A stretch of 64,000 nucleotides of DNA. Source: CAZBLP01 sp964492825 (lineage in GTDB: Bacteria; DYJV01). Below, piece by piece: positions 27,810 to 36,750 of this stretch (within the stretch, counting starts at the first letter, position 1; every line of letters begins with the position of its first letter). Location: contig CAZBLP010000003.1 of assembly GCA_964492825.1 (NCBI GenBank), positions 7,676-71,675 on the forward strand. Reading direction: 5' to 3'. The notes under the pieces were generated by a model. The model saw only the letters and a list, made by a program, of their open reading frames with translations. It was not told the origin of the DNA and made no database searches. The translations under genes were made by a program, and so were the position numbers.

Positions 27810-28592
27810 ATGAATTATGAGTTTTTAAAAGTGGAATTAAAAGATTCTGTAGCTTTGCTAACATTAAACAGACCTGAAATAATGAATTCCCTGAATTTTG
27901 GTTTACTAAAAGAACTTAATCACTTTATTACAGAAGCAAACTTTGAGAAATCCATTAGGGTAATCATAATCACCGGAGCGGGAGAAAAAGCTTTTTGTGC
28001 AGGAGCAGACCTTAAAGAGCGTAGAACAATGCCACCTGAAGAAGTCAAGCGATATATTTTTACAATTAGAACGACTTTTACAGCAGTTGAATATCTTCCC
28101 AAGCCTGTTATTGCAGCAGTGAATGGAATTGCTCTTGGCGGTGGCACAGAATTGGCCCTTGCTTCTGACATAAGAATAGCATCTTCAACAGCTACAATGG
28201 GCCTTACTGAAACATCTCTTGCAATTATTCCAGGCGCAGGAGGAACCCAAAGGCTTGTTAGAGCCGTTGGCAAAGGAAAAGCCAAAGAGCTTATATTCCT
28301 TGCAAAAAGAATATCTGCAGCTGAAGCATATGAAATAGGGATGGTTAATAAAGTTGTTGACCCTGATCAACTTATTGACGAAGCAATGGCAATGGCAAAA
28401 AAAATATGTGAAAATGGACCACTTGCAGTAGAGCAGGCTAAAATGTCTATTAATTATGGCAGTGAAACAGATATTTATACAGGACTTGCTTTTGAAACAC
28501 AGTGTTATAATAACCTTATTCCAACAAAAGACAGACTGGAAGGTCTTCAGGCATTTAAAGAAAAAAGAAAGCCTCAATACAAAGGTGAATAG
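27810..28592 (+). CDS. Enoyl-CoA hydratase (crotonase family)
   Basis: The 260-residue protein has the oxyanion-hole block FCAGADLKE and both catalytic glutamates (ALGGGTELALASD and ETSLAIIPGAGGTQRL), as in true crotonases. It should hydrate short 2-enoyl-CoA such as crotonyl-CoA, the product of the glutaconyl-CoA decarboxylase encoded downstream. A strong AAGGAGGAG precedes the ATG. A 200-bp upstream region has no recognisable sigma-54 promoter, so its control may differ from the rest of the benzoate genes. Confidence 0.9.
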   Translation: MNYEFLKVELKDSVALLTLNRPEIMNSLNFGLLKELNHFITEANFEKSIRVIIITGAGEKAFCAGADLKERRTMPPEEVKRYIFTIRTTFTAVEYLPKPVIAAVNGIALGGGTELALASDIRIASSTATMGLTETSLAIIPGAGGTQRLVRAVGKGKAKELIFLAKRISAAEAYEIGMVNKVVDPDQLIDEAMAMAKKICENGPLAVEQAKMSINYGSETDIYTGLAFETQCYNNLIPTKDRLEGLQAFKEKRKPQYKGE

Positions 28593-28649
28593 TAGAGTTT
28601 CTGATTATAGTTAGAGGCGTATAATATTTTTCAAAAATATTAAATGAAA

Positions 28650-28688
28650 TATAAGCAAAACCAAGAAAATAGGAAAATTTTGCTTATA
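28650..28688. repeat. Inverted repeat upstream of gcdA
   Basis: An 11-bp perfect inverted repeat (TATAAGCAAAA, 17 bases, TTTTGCTTATA) lies about 90 bp upstream of the sigma-54 promoter of gcdA, where an activator site would be expected. A separate AT-only palindrome occupies 28622-28642. Confidence 0.45.
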
Positions 28689-28769
28689 AGTTTATGATAA
28701 GTGTTCATATTTTAAGCTAAAAAGTAAAAAAAGTTATCAATTTCCCAGTTTACGCAAAGTAGAATATTG

Positions 28770-28785
28770 TGGCAAATGTTTTGCT
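28770..28785 (+). promoter_or_regulatory. Sigma-54 promoter of gcdA
   Basis: TGGCAAATGTTTTGCT matches TGGCAC-N5-TTGCW with the invariant GG (28771-28772) and GC (28783-28784) twelve bases apart. It lies in the 339-bp gap before gcdA, leaving a leader of about 135 bases. Confidence 0.75.
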
Positions 28786-28896
28786 ATTTATTTAAAAGAA
28801 TTTTATAGGCTTTGTTGAAACAGCAGGTTTTATGCTGCTTTATCTGTTTTATCTGCAGTATAAAATTAACTACATTTATGTTTATAACATAAAAAC

Positions 28897-28914
28897 TGTA
28901 TAATGAATTATACA
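28897..28914. promoter_or_regulatory. TGTATA-N6-TATACA palindrome before gcdA
   Basis: TGTATAATGAATTATACA is a perfect 18-bp palindrome just upstream of the ribosome binding site of gcdA. The same motif occurs upstream of bamB. Here it is downstream of the promoter, so it could act as a repressor site or a downstream activator site. Confidence 0.6.
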
Positions 28915-28931
28915 AAAACAAGGAGGAAAAA

Positions 28932-30665
28932 ATGTGGAAGTATTTTAAACAAATGAAAAAGTTTGGAAAACCTTTAAAAGAGAAACAAAAAGAAAAGATG
29001 CAAGAAAGTTATGACAGTATCAAGAAAGTAGAACAAGAGGTTGCAAATGCTATTGAAAAAGTTAAAAATGCAGGTATTGATCCTGAAAGACTTCATAAAA
29101 GAGGTGAAAAAACTGCATGGGAACGAATAGACTATTTATGTGAAGAATTTTTACCTTTAAATACTCTTTATAATCCTGTTTTTAATAAATATGGTACTAC
29201 CGGTGTTATTAACGGTCTTGCTAAAATAGCAGGTAAATGGGTATCATTAATAGCATCTGATAATAAAGTTTTAGCAGGTGCTTGGATTCCAGGTCAAATG
29301 GAAAATGTATTTAGAGCACAAGATATTGCAGAATCTTTACATATTCCGCTTGTATGGATATTAAACTGTTCAGGTGTAAGCTTAATTGAGCAGGAAGAAG
29401 TTTACGCAGGGAGAAGATCAGGAGGCAGAACTTTTTTTAGACATGCTGAACTTATTCAGAAAGGCATTCCTGTTATAGTTGGTGTTTACGGTACAAACCC
29501 TGCTGGTGGTGGTTATCATGCAATTTCACCTGCAATTATCTTTGCTCATAAAAACGGTAATATGGCTGTTGGCGGAGGTGGTATTGTAAGTGGTATGAGC
29601 CCAAAAGGTTATTTTGATGAAGAAAATGCAGAAGCTCTTATTGATGCTACAAGAAAGTTCAAAGCAGTTCCACCAGGTAGTGTTAAGGTTCACCATGATG
29701 AAACAGGTTTTTTCAAAAAAGTATTTGAAACTGAAGAAGGAGTTCTTGATGCTATTAGAGATTATGTTGCCAAGTATCCAGCATATGATAAAGAAATTTT
29801 TGCAGTTGATGATCCTAAAGAGCCTGAATTTCCTCAAGATGATATTAACTATCTTGTCCCTTTTAATCAAAAGCTTGTTTACAATATGGATGAAGTGTTA
29901 TCAAGATTATTTGACGGAAGTGAGCATCTTGAATATAAACCAGAATACGGACCTGAAGTTTATTGTGGTCTTGCTAAAATGAACGGATTATTAGTTGGGG
30001 TAATTTCAAACAGACAAGGTTTTCTCGGAGCTAAATATCCTGAATATGCCAATGGCGAATATATGGGTATTGGAGGAAAGCTCTACAGACAAGGTCTTAT
30101 CAAAATGAATGAATTTGTTACTCTTTGCGGTAGAGATAGAGTTCCTGTTGTATGGTTTCAAGATACCACAGGTATTGATGTTGGTGATATTGCTGAAAAA
30201 GCTGAATTATTAGGTTTGGGACAATCATTAATCTATTCCATAGAATCATCTCAGGTACCAATGATGTGTGTTGTGGTTAGAAAAGGTACTGCTGCTGCAC
30301 ATTATATTATGGGCGGCCCTCAGGGCAATAGGAATAATGCTTTTACCCTTGGAACACCTACTACTGAAATATATGTAATGCATGGTGAAACCGCTGCTGC
30401 TGCTGCGTTTGCAAGGAGGCTTGTAAAAGAAAAAGATGCTGGTAATTCTATTGAGCCGGTTATAGATAAAATGAATGCTCTTGCAAAAGAATACTATGAT
30501 AAATCAAGGCCAGTTTATTGTGCTCAAAAAGGTTTTGTGGATGAAATTGTTCCTTTTGATGGATTAAGAAAATATATGACAGCTTTTGCAGAATGTGCTT
30601 ATCAAAATCCAACATCTGTTTGTCCACATCATCAGATGCTTACACCAAGGACAATTGTTGGATAA
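28932..30665 (+). CDS. gcdA: Glutaconyl-CoA decarboxylase alpha subunit (carboxyltransferase)
   Basis: The 577-residue carboxyltransferase closely resembles GcdA of Acidaminococcus in length and motifs: YFKQMKKFGKPLK near the start, LNTLYNPVFNK, YGTNPAGGGYHAISP, QDTTGIDVGDIAEKAELLG and the ending AYQNPTSVCPHHQM. GcdA moves the carboxyl group from glutaconyl-CoA to biotin, giving crotonyl-CoA; the full enzyme is a sodium pump with membrane (GcdB) and biotin (GcdC) subunits not seen here. This is the step after a non-decarboxylating glutaryl-CoA dehydrogenase, which is encoded at 58890-60047. A sigma-54 promoter precedes it. Confidence 0.88.
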   Translation: MWKYFKQMKKFGKPLKEKQKEKMQESYDSIKKVEQEVANAIEKVKNAGIDPERLHKRGEKTAWERIDYLCEEFLPLNTLYNPVFNKYGTTGVINGLAKIAGKWVSLIASDNKVLAGAWIPGQMENVFRAQDIAESLHIPLVWILNCSGVSLIEQEEVYAGRRSGGRTFFRHAELIQKGIPVIVGVYGTNPAGGGYHAISPAIIFAHKNGNMAVGGGGIVSGMSPKGYFDEENAEALIDATRKFKAVPPGSVKVHHDETGFFKKVFETEEGVLDAIRDYVAKYPAYDKEIFAVDDPKEPEFPQDDINYLVPFNQKLVYNMDEVLSRLFDGSEHLEYKPEYGPEVYCGLAKMNGLLVGVISNRQGFLGAKYPEYANGEYMGIGGKLYRQGLIKMNEFVTLCGRDRVPVVWFQDTTGIDVGDIAEKAELLGLGQSLIYSIESSQVPMMCVVVRKGTAAAHYIMGGPQGNRNNAFTLGTPTTEIYVMHGETAAAAAFARRLVKEKDAGNSIEPVIDKMNALAKEYYDKSRPVYCAQKGFVDEIVPFDGLRKYMTAFAECAYQNPTSVCPHHQMLTPRTIVG

Positions 30666-30728
30666 CAAAGTAAAGCTTGACAGTTTACGTTAAATTTGTT
30701 AAAAACTCAGAAAAAATGAGGAGGATTT

Positions 30729-31745
30729 ATGGCTGATTTGAAATATCCCCAAAAAGTAGTTTTTGGAGACATTACAGTAAGGGACGGGTTTCAACATGAA
30801 GAGAAATTTATCCCTACTGAAGCAAAATTGTGGGTGTTGGAACAGCTGATTTTAGCAGGAGTAAAACATCTTGAAGTTGGTAATTTCGGTCCACCGAAAT
30901 TTATGCCTCAATTTAAAGATACTGATGAACTTTTCAAATTAATTAGAAACAGCAGAAAAGTTAAAGACAAAATTAGTGATGTTACACTAACTGCAATTAC
31001 AATTAGAGAACGTTCAATTGAAAGAGCGATTAATGCCAAGAAGGAAGGTTATGGACCTGACAGAATATTATTAATGGTTTCTACCAGTGAATCGCATCAT
31101 AAAAGGAACTCTGGATTATCATTAAAAGAATATTGGGATATGTCTGAAAAATATATTAAGCTTGCAAGAGATGCTGGATTAAAAATTTGCGGAACAGTCA
31201 GCACTATTTGGGGTTGTCCAATAGAAGGTCCTACTGAGCTGAAAAAAGCAGTTGAATTTACCAAAAGATGGCTTGATATTGGTGCTACAGATATTGAGCA
31301 TGCTGATCATGACGGTTCGGCTCCACCTAATAAAGTTTATGAATATTTTTCTATGATAATGGATGCTTTGCCTAATCCTGATCTCCATATTGCACATTTT
31401 CATCAAACAAGAGGCTGGGGTACTGCTAATGTTTTGGCAGCATTGCAAGCTGGAATTACTCATTTTGAAGGTACTTTAGGCGGAATAGGCGGACAGCCTG
31501 CTAATTTTGTTGATGGTGTTCCTGTTGCAGGTACTGGAAAATATTATTACAAAGATCCTAATATTGTAGGTTTGATTCCTACAGAAGATACACTTGTTAT
31601 GATGGATGAAATGGGTATTGAAACAGGGATTGATATTGATAGAATATTAGAAATAGGCCAAATGGTTGAGAAAATAGTAGGAAGAAAGCTTAGATCTGAG
31701 TGTGTTCGATCCGGAAGAATTCCAAAAACTTATACAGGCAGATAA
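30729..31745 (+). CDS. DRE-TIM metallolyase resembling HMG-CoA lyase, catalytic Cys missing
   Basis: The 338-residue TIM-barrel protein has the Arg-Asp pair of the family (TVRDGFQHEEKFIPTE) and the metal-binding His-x-His (IAHFHQTRGWG). The HMG-CoA lyase signature GLGGCPYA reads GIGGQPAN, replacing the catalytic Cys by Gln. It is therefore unlikely to be an ordinary HMG-CoA lyase. It lies 63 bases after gcdA with its own AGGAGG and ends at a strong terminator, so it is the second gene of a two-gene sigma-54 operon. A role in processing a C5-C6 acid or CoA ester of the benzoate pathway is inference. Confidence 0.75.
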   Translation: MADLKYPQKVVFGDITVRDGFQHEEKFIPTEAKLWVLEQLILAGVKHLEVGNFGPPKFMPQFKDTDELFKLIRNSRKVKDKISDVTLTAITIRERSIERAINAKKEGYGPDRILLMVSTSESHHKRNSGLSLKEYWDMSEKYIKLARDAGLKICGTVSTIWGCPIEGPTELKKAVEFTKRWLDIGATDIEHADHDGSAPPNKVYEYFSMIMDALPNPDLHIAHFHQTRGWGTANVLAALQAGITHFEGTLGGIGGQPANFVDGVPVAGTGKYYYKDPNIVGLIPTEDTLVMMDEMGIETGIDIDRILEIGQMVEKIVGRKLRSECVRSGRIPKTYTGR

Positions 31746-31748
31746 AAT

Positions 31749-31778
31749 AAAAAAGCCGGCATTAAAGCCGGCTTTTTT
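31749..31778 (+). terminator. Rho-independent terminator of the gcdA operon
   Basis: The hairpin GCCGGC-ATTAAA-GCCGGC is flanked by A6 and T6, ending 30 bases before znuA. Confidence 0.92.
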
Positions 31779-31807
31779 ATTTGAATTTTTAGGCTAATAG
31801 TAAAAAA

Positions 31808-32605
31808 ATGAGAAAAATTTTAATAATATTTTTTTTGATATTAATTCCACTAAATCTTTTTTCAAAAAATATTGTTACTTCCATTTATCCTGTTTATGAT
31901 ATAATCAAAAACATAACTCCTGATAATTTCAAAATATCCTATGTAATACCACCTAATGCAAATCCGCATATTTTTGAGCCTACTCCCAAGACTGCAATTT
32001 TAATTAAAAAAGCTGATATTTTCATAGGAATTGAAAAAGATTTTGATGGTTGGGTAGAAAAATTCTTGTCTAAAAATTGTAAAATTGTTTATTTAATAAA
32101 TAATAGAGCAAATCCTCATATTTGGCTGTCGCCTGTAATTATGTTAAAAAAAATTAAGTTTCTATCTGATTACCTTTGCAAGCAAGATCAAGATAATTGT
32201 CAGATTATCAAACTAAAATCGTTAAAATATTCTGAATTATTATTAAAAGAATACAAGTACTTACAAAAGAAAATAGAAAAAATTAAATATAAAAATTGTA
32301 TCCAATATCATCCTGCATGGTATTATTTTGCAAAGGATTTTCATTTGGATATTGTAGGTACTTTTACAAAAGAACATGGTGTTAATATATCGCTGAAGCA
32401 TTATATGAACCTTCTTGATGCAGCCAAAAAGAATAATGTAAAATTTGTTATTACAGGGTTTAATTGTGATAATAAAATATTAAAGAATTTTTCCAAAAAA
32501 GTAGGATGCAAAATTATAAATTTAAATCTTTTTGGGAATAAGAAAATGAATTATTTAAAACTTATAAAATATAATGTAGATAAAATAACAGACTCTTTAA
32601 ATTAA
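31808..32605 (+). CDS. znuA: Periplasmic metal-binding protein of a zinc/manganese ABC transporter (ZnuA-like)
   Basis: The 265-residue protein has a signal peptide (residues 1-19). It carries family landmarks TSIYPVYDIIKNI, the metal-binding His in NPHIFEPTPKTA, a second in NPHIWLSP, another in YHPAWYYFAKDF, and EHG. There is no His-rich loop of the kind seen in many zinc-specific ZnuA proteins. It probably feeds the ZnuCB pair at 2301-3863, some 28 kb away. It overlaps the convergent acyl-CoA dehydrogenase by 4 bases. Confidence 0.85.
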   Translation: MRKILIIFFLILIPLNLFSKNIVTSIYPVYDIIKNITPDNFKISYVIPPNANPHIFEPTPKTAILIKKADIFIGIEKDFDGWVEKFLSKNCKIVYLINNRANPHIWLSPVIMLKKIKFLSDYLCKQDQDNCQIIKLKSLKYSELLLKEYKYLQKKIEKIKYKNCIQYHPAWYYFAKDFHLDIVGTFTKEHGVNISLKHYMNLLDAAKKNNVKFVITGFNCDNKILKNFSKKVGCKIINLNLFGNKKMNYLKLIKYNVDKITDSLN

Positions 32606-33789
32606 ATTTTATCTAAAATTCCTGCTTCTTTGTATAACTGATTTCCAATTACAAGATTTTGTATTTCATTACTACCTTCAAATATTTGTGTGATTTTGGC
32701 GTCTCTCATTAACCGCTCAATATCTCCGTTTCTATTTGTAGCGTATCCTCCAAAAATCTGCATTGTTTCTATTGTTGTGTCCATTGCCACATCAGTTGCA
32801 AAAGATTTACTCATAGCAGAAAATTTGCCGCTTGCAGGATTTTTATTGTCAAGCATTTTACATGTTTTTTCTGTGAGACATTCTGCTGCTTCAATATTCA
32901 TAGCCATTCTGGAAAGCTTGAACATAACAGCTTGATGTTTTGCTATTGGCTTGCCAAATTGTTTTCTATTGGCAGCATATACCATTGCTCTTTTAAATGA
33001 ATATCTTGCAATTCCTATTGCTTGAGAAGCTACAAATGGTCTGGAATTATTTAAAGTGGTAATACCTATTTTAAATCCTACTCCTTCTTTGCCTATTAAA
33101 TCATTTTTAGACACTTTAACATTTTTTAATTTCATATTTCCGCAAGGAATTCCTCTCATGCCTATTTTTTCTTCAACTGATAGTATTTCAACTCCTTCAG
33201 AATTTTTTTCAACAACAAAACAACTTATTCCTCTGGAGCCTTTTCTAACTTCTGTTTTTGCAAAAACTGTATAATAATCTGAAACACCTATATTTGTAAC
33301 AAATACTTTTATTCCCTTTAAAATATAATTTTCTCCATCTTCACTTTTTTTGGCTATTGATTTTATAGAACCTGCATCTGAACCTGCTTTAGCTTCTGTT
33401 AATGCAAAGGCAAATAATTTTTTATTTTTTATTACATCTGTAAAAAATCTCTGTTTTTGCTCATCAGAACCATGTAGTAATATTGGAAGAAGTCCTGTTG
33501 TATGGCAGATTACAAGCAGGCCAATAGATGCGGAAGCATAAGAAAGAGTTTCAATAATTTTTGCTGTTTCATAAATACCAAAACCTTCTCCACCAAATTC
33601 CTTAGGTATTAAGAGAGAAAAACATTTTAGAGAATGCATACGTTCACATAAATCATAAGGAAACTCATTTTTATAATCAATTGTTTTAGCTTTAGGTAAA
33701 ACTTCTTTTTCAGCGAATATCTTTATCTCTTCCAATTTGTTTTTGAAATTTTTGGTTACGGTTACCATTGAATTAGCGCACTCCCCCAT
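32602..33789 (-). CDS. Acyl-CoA dehydrogenase
   Basis: The 395-residue flavoenzyme has LTEAKAGSDAGSI, NRKQFGKPIAKHQAV and the catalytic Glu in QIFEGSNEIQNLV. It belongs to the general short- to medium-chain group; substrate unknown. Its start, at 33789, has GGAGGAGG six bases upstream and lies inside the 3' end of fabH (28-base overlap), so the two are translationally coupled. It is not preceded by a sigma-54 promoter. Confidence 0.88.
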   Translation of the reverse strand: MGECANSMVTVTKNFKNKLEEIKIFAEKEVLPKAKTIDYKNEFPYDLCERMHSLKCFSLLIPKEFGGEGFGIYETAKIIETLSYASASIGLLVICHTTGLLPILLHGSDEQKQRFFTDVIKNKKLFAFALTEAKAGSDAGSIKSIAKKSEDGENYILKGIKVFVTNIGVSDYYTVFAKTEVRKGSRGISCFVVEKNSEGVEILSVEEKIGMRGIPCGNMKLKNVKVSKNDLIGKEGVGFKIGITTLNNSRPFVASQAIGIARYSFKRAMVYAANRKQFGKPIAKHQAVMFKLSRMAMNIEAAECLTEKTCKMLDNKNPASGKFSAMSKSFATDVAMDTTIETMQIFGGYATNRNGDIERLMRDAKITQIFEGSNEIQNLVIGNQLYKEAGILDKI

Positions 33790-34766
33790 GTCAATCCTCC
33801 TCCAAAGCCTGTTAGAATTATATTGTCTCCTTTTTGCACTCTTCCTTCGTTAATAGCTTCATCAAGGGCAACTGCCATTGATGAAGATGATGAATTGCCA
33901 TATTTTTCTATAGTAAGGTGGAATTTTTCAATAGGTACTTGAATTTTTTTTGCCACATTTTTCAAGATTCTATAATTTGCCTGATGAGGTACAACAAGAT
34001 CAATATCATCTGATGATAAAGAAAAGTTTTCCATAACTTCAAAACAGCTTTCTGAAAATCTTCTCACTGCAACCCTTAAAGAATCACTTGCATGTATCAT
34101 TTTTAAATAATGGAGCTTTTTATCAACACTTTCATAAGATATTGGAGTTGTTTTTGAACCCCCGCCAGGCATTAAGAGATTTTGGCCGTTTTTCCCATCA
34201 CTATGGATATATACTGCTTTTAAAACAGGGCTATTTGAATATTTATTCTCAGTACTTAAAAGGCATCCACCTGCTCCATCTCCCCATAGAATACAAGTTT
34301 CCCTATCATACCAGTTAACAACTCTGCTCATAACTTCTGAAGCAATAACCAATGCATTTTTATATATACCTGTTTTTAAGAATTGCATTGCAACTGACAT
34401 TGCAAACAAATAACCAGTACAAGCAGCTGTAACATCAAAAGAAACTGCATTTTGTGCATTTAATTTTGCTTCAAGCCAGTTTGCACCGCTAGGGCAACAA
34501 GTGTCAGGAGTGATAGTAGCCATTATAATTAAGTCAATATCATTGGCTGTTAGATTTACTTTCTCAAGAATAATTTTAGAAGCTTCATAAGCCAAATCAG
34601 ATGCTGCTTCATTTTTATCAGCAATTCGTCTCTCTTTTATGCCAGTTCTTGTATAAATCCATTCATCTGAAGTTTCTATGTATTTTTTTAAATCATTGTT
34701 TTTCATTACATTTTTAGGTACATAAGAACCAGATGATACAAAATAAACATTTTTATTAAGCTCCAT
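33762..34766 (-). CDS. fabH: 3-oxoacyl-ACP synthase III (FabH-like)
   Basis: The 334-residue thiolase-fold enzyme has the Cys-His-Asn triad: TAACTGYLFA, PHQANYRI and YGNSSSSS. FabH starts fatty-acid synthesis by condensing acetyl-CoA with malonyl-ACP. Here it is not in a fab cluster but is coupled to an acyl-CoA dehydrogenase, so a role on CoA esters is possible. The start is the ATG with GGAGG five bases upstream; an upstream in-frame ATG overlaps that site. A 13-bp palindrome (AGAATAGTATTCT, 34794-34806) is in the promoter region. Confidence 0.88.
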   Translation of the reverse strand: MELNKNVYFVSSGSYVPKNVMKNNDLKKYIETSDEWIYTRTGIKERRIADKNEAASDLAYEASKIILEKVNLTANDIDLIIMATITPDTCCPSGANWLEAKLNAQNAVSFDVTAACTGYLFAMSVAMQFLKTGIYKNALVIASEVMSRVVNWYDRETCILWGDGAGGCLLSTENKYSNSPVLKAVYIHSDGKNGQNLLMPGGGSKTTPISYESVDKKLHYLKMIHASDSLRVAVRRFSESCFEVMENFSLSSDDIDLVVPHQANYRILKNVAKKIQVPIEKFHLTIEKYGNSSSSSMAVALDEAINEGRVQKGDNIILTGFGGGLTWGSALIQW

Positions 34767-34856
34767 TAACACCTCCAACCAATATTATATTTCAGAATAG
34801 TATTCTAATTTTTTATCTATATAAAACAAATAAACCGATATTATTTGATTTAAAAT

Positions 34857-36743
34857 TTATTCCATTCCAAGAGCAACTTCTTTTAATAAATCTTTCAATA
34901 CTTTACCTGAAGGAGACTTTGGTAAAACTTGGGTGAATCTAATTTCTTGCAAGTTTACCCAATCACCAAGGTTATTTTTTATTTTTTCTCTAATTTCATT
35001 TTCCAATTCAGTAATTTGCCATTCTGATATATTTTGTTCAGGAACGCAAAAGGCTGCAAGTATAGACCCTTTTCGAGGGTGATTATAAGAAATTACTGAA
35101 CATTCGTCAATATCTTTTATTTTTAATATTGTAGACTCAACTTCTAATATACTGATTCTTTTACCTTGAATATTTATAATATTGTCAATTCTACCCTTTA
35201 AATATATATATCCATCTTTGTCAACATTAGCACTGTCACCTGTAAAAAAATAATTTTTGGTGGTATATCGTTTCCAATAAAAATTCTTAAAAGTATCAAC
35301 ATCATTCCATATATTTCTGATAAATGAAGGATGAGGTTTTTTAATAACAATTGTTCCTGTTTTATCATTTGACAGCTCATTGCCAAAAGAATCAATAATA
35401 GCTACATCAACTCCAGGTAATGGTTTTGCTATGGATTCAGGTTTTGGAGGTACAAGGCAAGGCAATGAAGAAATTAATGCACCACCAGATTCAGTTTGAA
35501 ACCAAATATCAATTATTGGTGTAACCTTATATCCGAGAACTTTATAAATCCATTCAAATAATCTTAAATTAACAGTTTCACCTGTTGTGGCTATAAGCTT
35601 GAGAGTTTTTGTGTCACCATCAATCTTTTTTTTCAAATTAGCATTCATAAGATTTCTCAATATATTTGGATGGGTATATAATTTGGTTATTTTATAATTT
35701 TCTAAAATCTCATAAAACCTATTTGCATCTTCATAATCTATAGTTCCTTCAAATAAAAAAATTGTAGCTCCAAACGATAGAGGCCCATATATACCGTAAC
35801 TTAATGATACAATAGAAGAAAGATCAAAAGTAGTCCAAAAAGTATCTGTTTCTTTTATATCAAAAATTAATTGTGTAGTAAAAAAAACCCACAATAAATA
35901 GCCAGCTGTTGTATGCATTAATCCTTTTGGAGTTGTAAGATTTGTAGCTGCATATAAGATAAATAACAAATCTTCAGATTCTGCATAAAGTTTTTTCTGT
36001 AATTGTGCATGATTAAAAGGGATTGAATCAATGAGCTCATGATACCATATATCTTTTAAAGGTTTCATCTTTATTTTTCTTTCAGTTCTCTTTACAACAA
36101 TTACATATTTTACAATTTTTTCTATTTTATTATAGATTTCATCTATTTTTGATTTAACTTTATAATAACCTTCTTCATAACTTCCATCTGCTGTGATAAT
36201 GACTTTTGGAGTACAATCTAAAAGTCTTTCCAGTAATGATTCAGAGGAGAATTTGTAGTTATATATTACATGAATTGCACCTATTTTTGCACATGCCAAA
36301 ACAGCAATAATAAGTTCTGGTAAATTAGGCATAAAAATAAATACCCTATCGCCTTTTTTAATTCCTAAATCTTTCAATGCATATGATAATTTACTGACCT
36401 CATAATATAATGTTTGGTAAGTATATATTTTCTCTGTTCTATCAATACCCTGCCATATAAAAGCAGCTTTATTTCTCTTAGGAGTGTCAAGATATTTTTC
36501 AAAGACATTATAGCAAACATCTAATCTACCTTTTGTAAACCATTTAAAAAACGGAAAATTGCTATCATCTAAAACTTCCCAATAATTTTTATTCCATTCT
36601 ATATATTTTTTAGCTAAATTATCAAAAAACTTCTTAAAATCAGTATTATATTCTTGTTGTAGTTTAAGAAATTCTTCAAAAGTAAAATTTTCTCTTTTAA
36701 ATTTTCTGCAAAGAATTTCTAAATCTTCTTTTGAAAATTTCAT
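34857..36743 (-). CDS. Acetyl-CoA-synthetase-like AMP-forming ligase with divergent P-loop
   Basis: The 628-residue protein aligns along the whole length with acetyl-/propionyl-CoA synthetases. It has ADLGIKKGDRVFIFMPN-like and WFQTESGGALISS motifs, FTGDSANVDKDGYIYLKGRIDNIIN, and the catalytic Lys in PKSPSGKV. However, the ATP-binding loop, normally TSGSTGKPKG, reads AATNLTTPKG, and the CoA-pocket segment GWVTGHSY reads SSIVSLSY. It may be inactive, use another acid, or act as a regulator. It follows the exonuclease by 7 bases and lies in an acetate-type operon with the CBS/DUF294 protein. Confidence 0.8.
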   Translation of the reverse strand: MKFSKEDLEILCRKFKRENFTFEEFLKLQQEYNTDFKKFFDNLAKKYIEWNKNYWEVLDDSNFPFFKWFTKGRLDVCYNVFEKYLDTPKRNKAAFIWQGIDRTEKIYTYQTLYYEVSKLSYALKDLGIKKGDRVFIFMPNLPELIIAVLACAKIGAIHVIYNYKFSSESLLERLLDCTPKVIITADGSYEEGYYKVKSKIDEIYNKIEKIVKYVIVVKRTERKIKMKPLKDIWYHELIDSIPFNHAQLQKKLYAESEDLLFILYAATNLTTPKGLMHTTAGYLLWVFFTTQLIFDIKETDTFWTTFDLSSIVSLSYGIYGPLSFGATIFLFEGTIDYEDANRFYEILENYKITKLYTHPNILRNLMNANLKKKIDGDTKTLKLIATTGETVNLRLFEWIYKVLGYKVTPIIDIWFQTESGGALISSLPCLVPPKPESIAKPLPGVDVAIIDSFGNELSNDKTGTIVIKKPHPSFIRNIWNDVDTFKNFYWKRYTTKNYFFTGDSANVDKDGYIYLKGRIDNIINIQGKRISILEVESTILKIKDIDECSVISYNHPRKGSILAAFCVPEQNISEWQITELENEIREKIKNNLGDWVNLQEIRFTQVLPKSPSGKVLKDLLKEVALGME

Positions 36744-36750
36744 AATTTCC

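Noticed and set aside
28622..28642. Hairpin TAATATTTTT-C-AAAAATATTA as terminator of the enoyl-CoA hydratase gene
   Set aside because: It consists only of A/T pairs and lacks a stable stem; such palindromes are expected by chance in AT-rich DNA.
28932..30665. Methylcrotonyl-CoA or propionyl-CoA carboxylase beta subunit
   Set aside because: The N-terminal block and the C-terminal ending match GcdA better, and glutaryl-CoA dehydrogenase and benzoate genes give the context; no biotin carboxylase is nearby.
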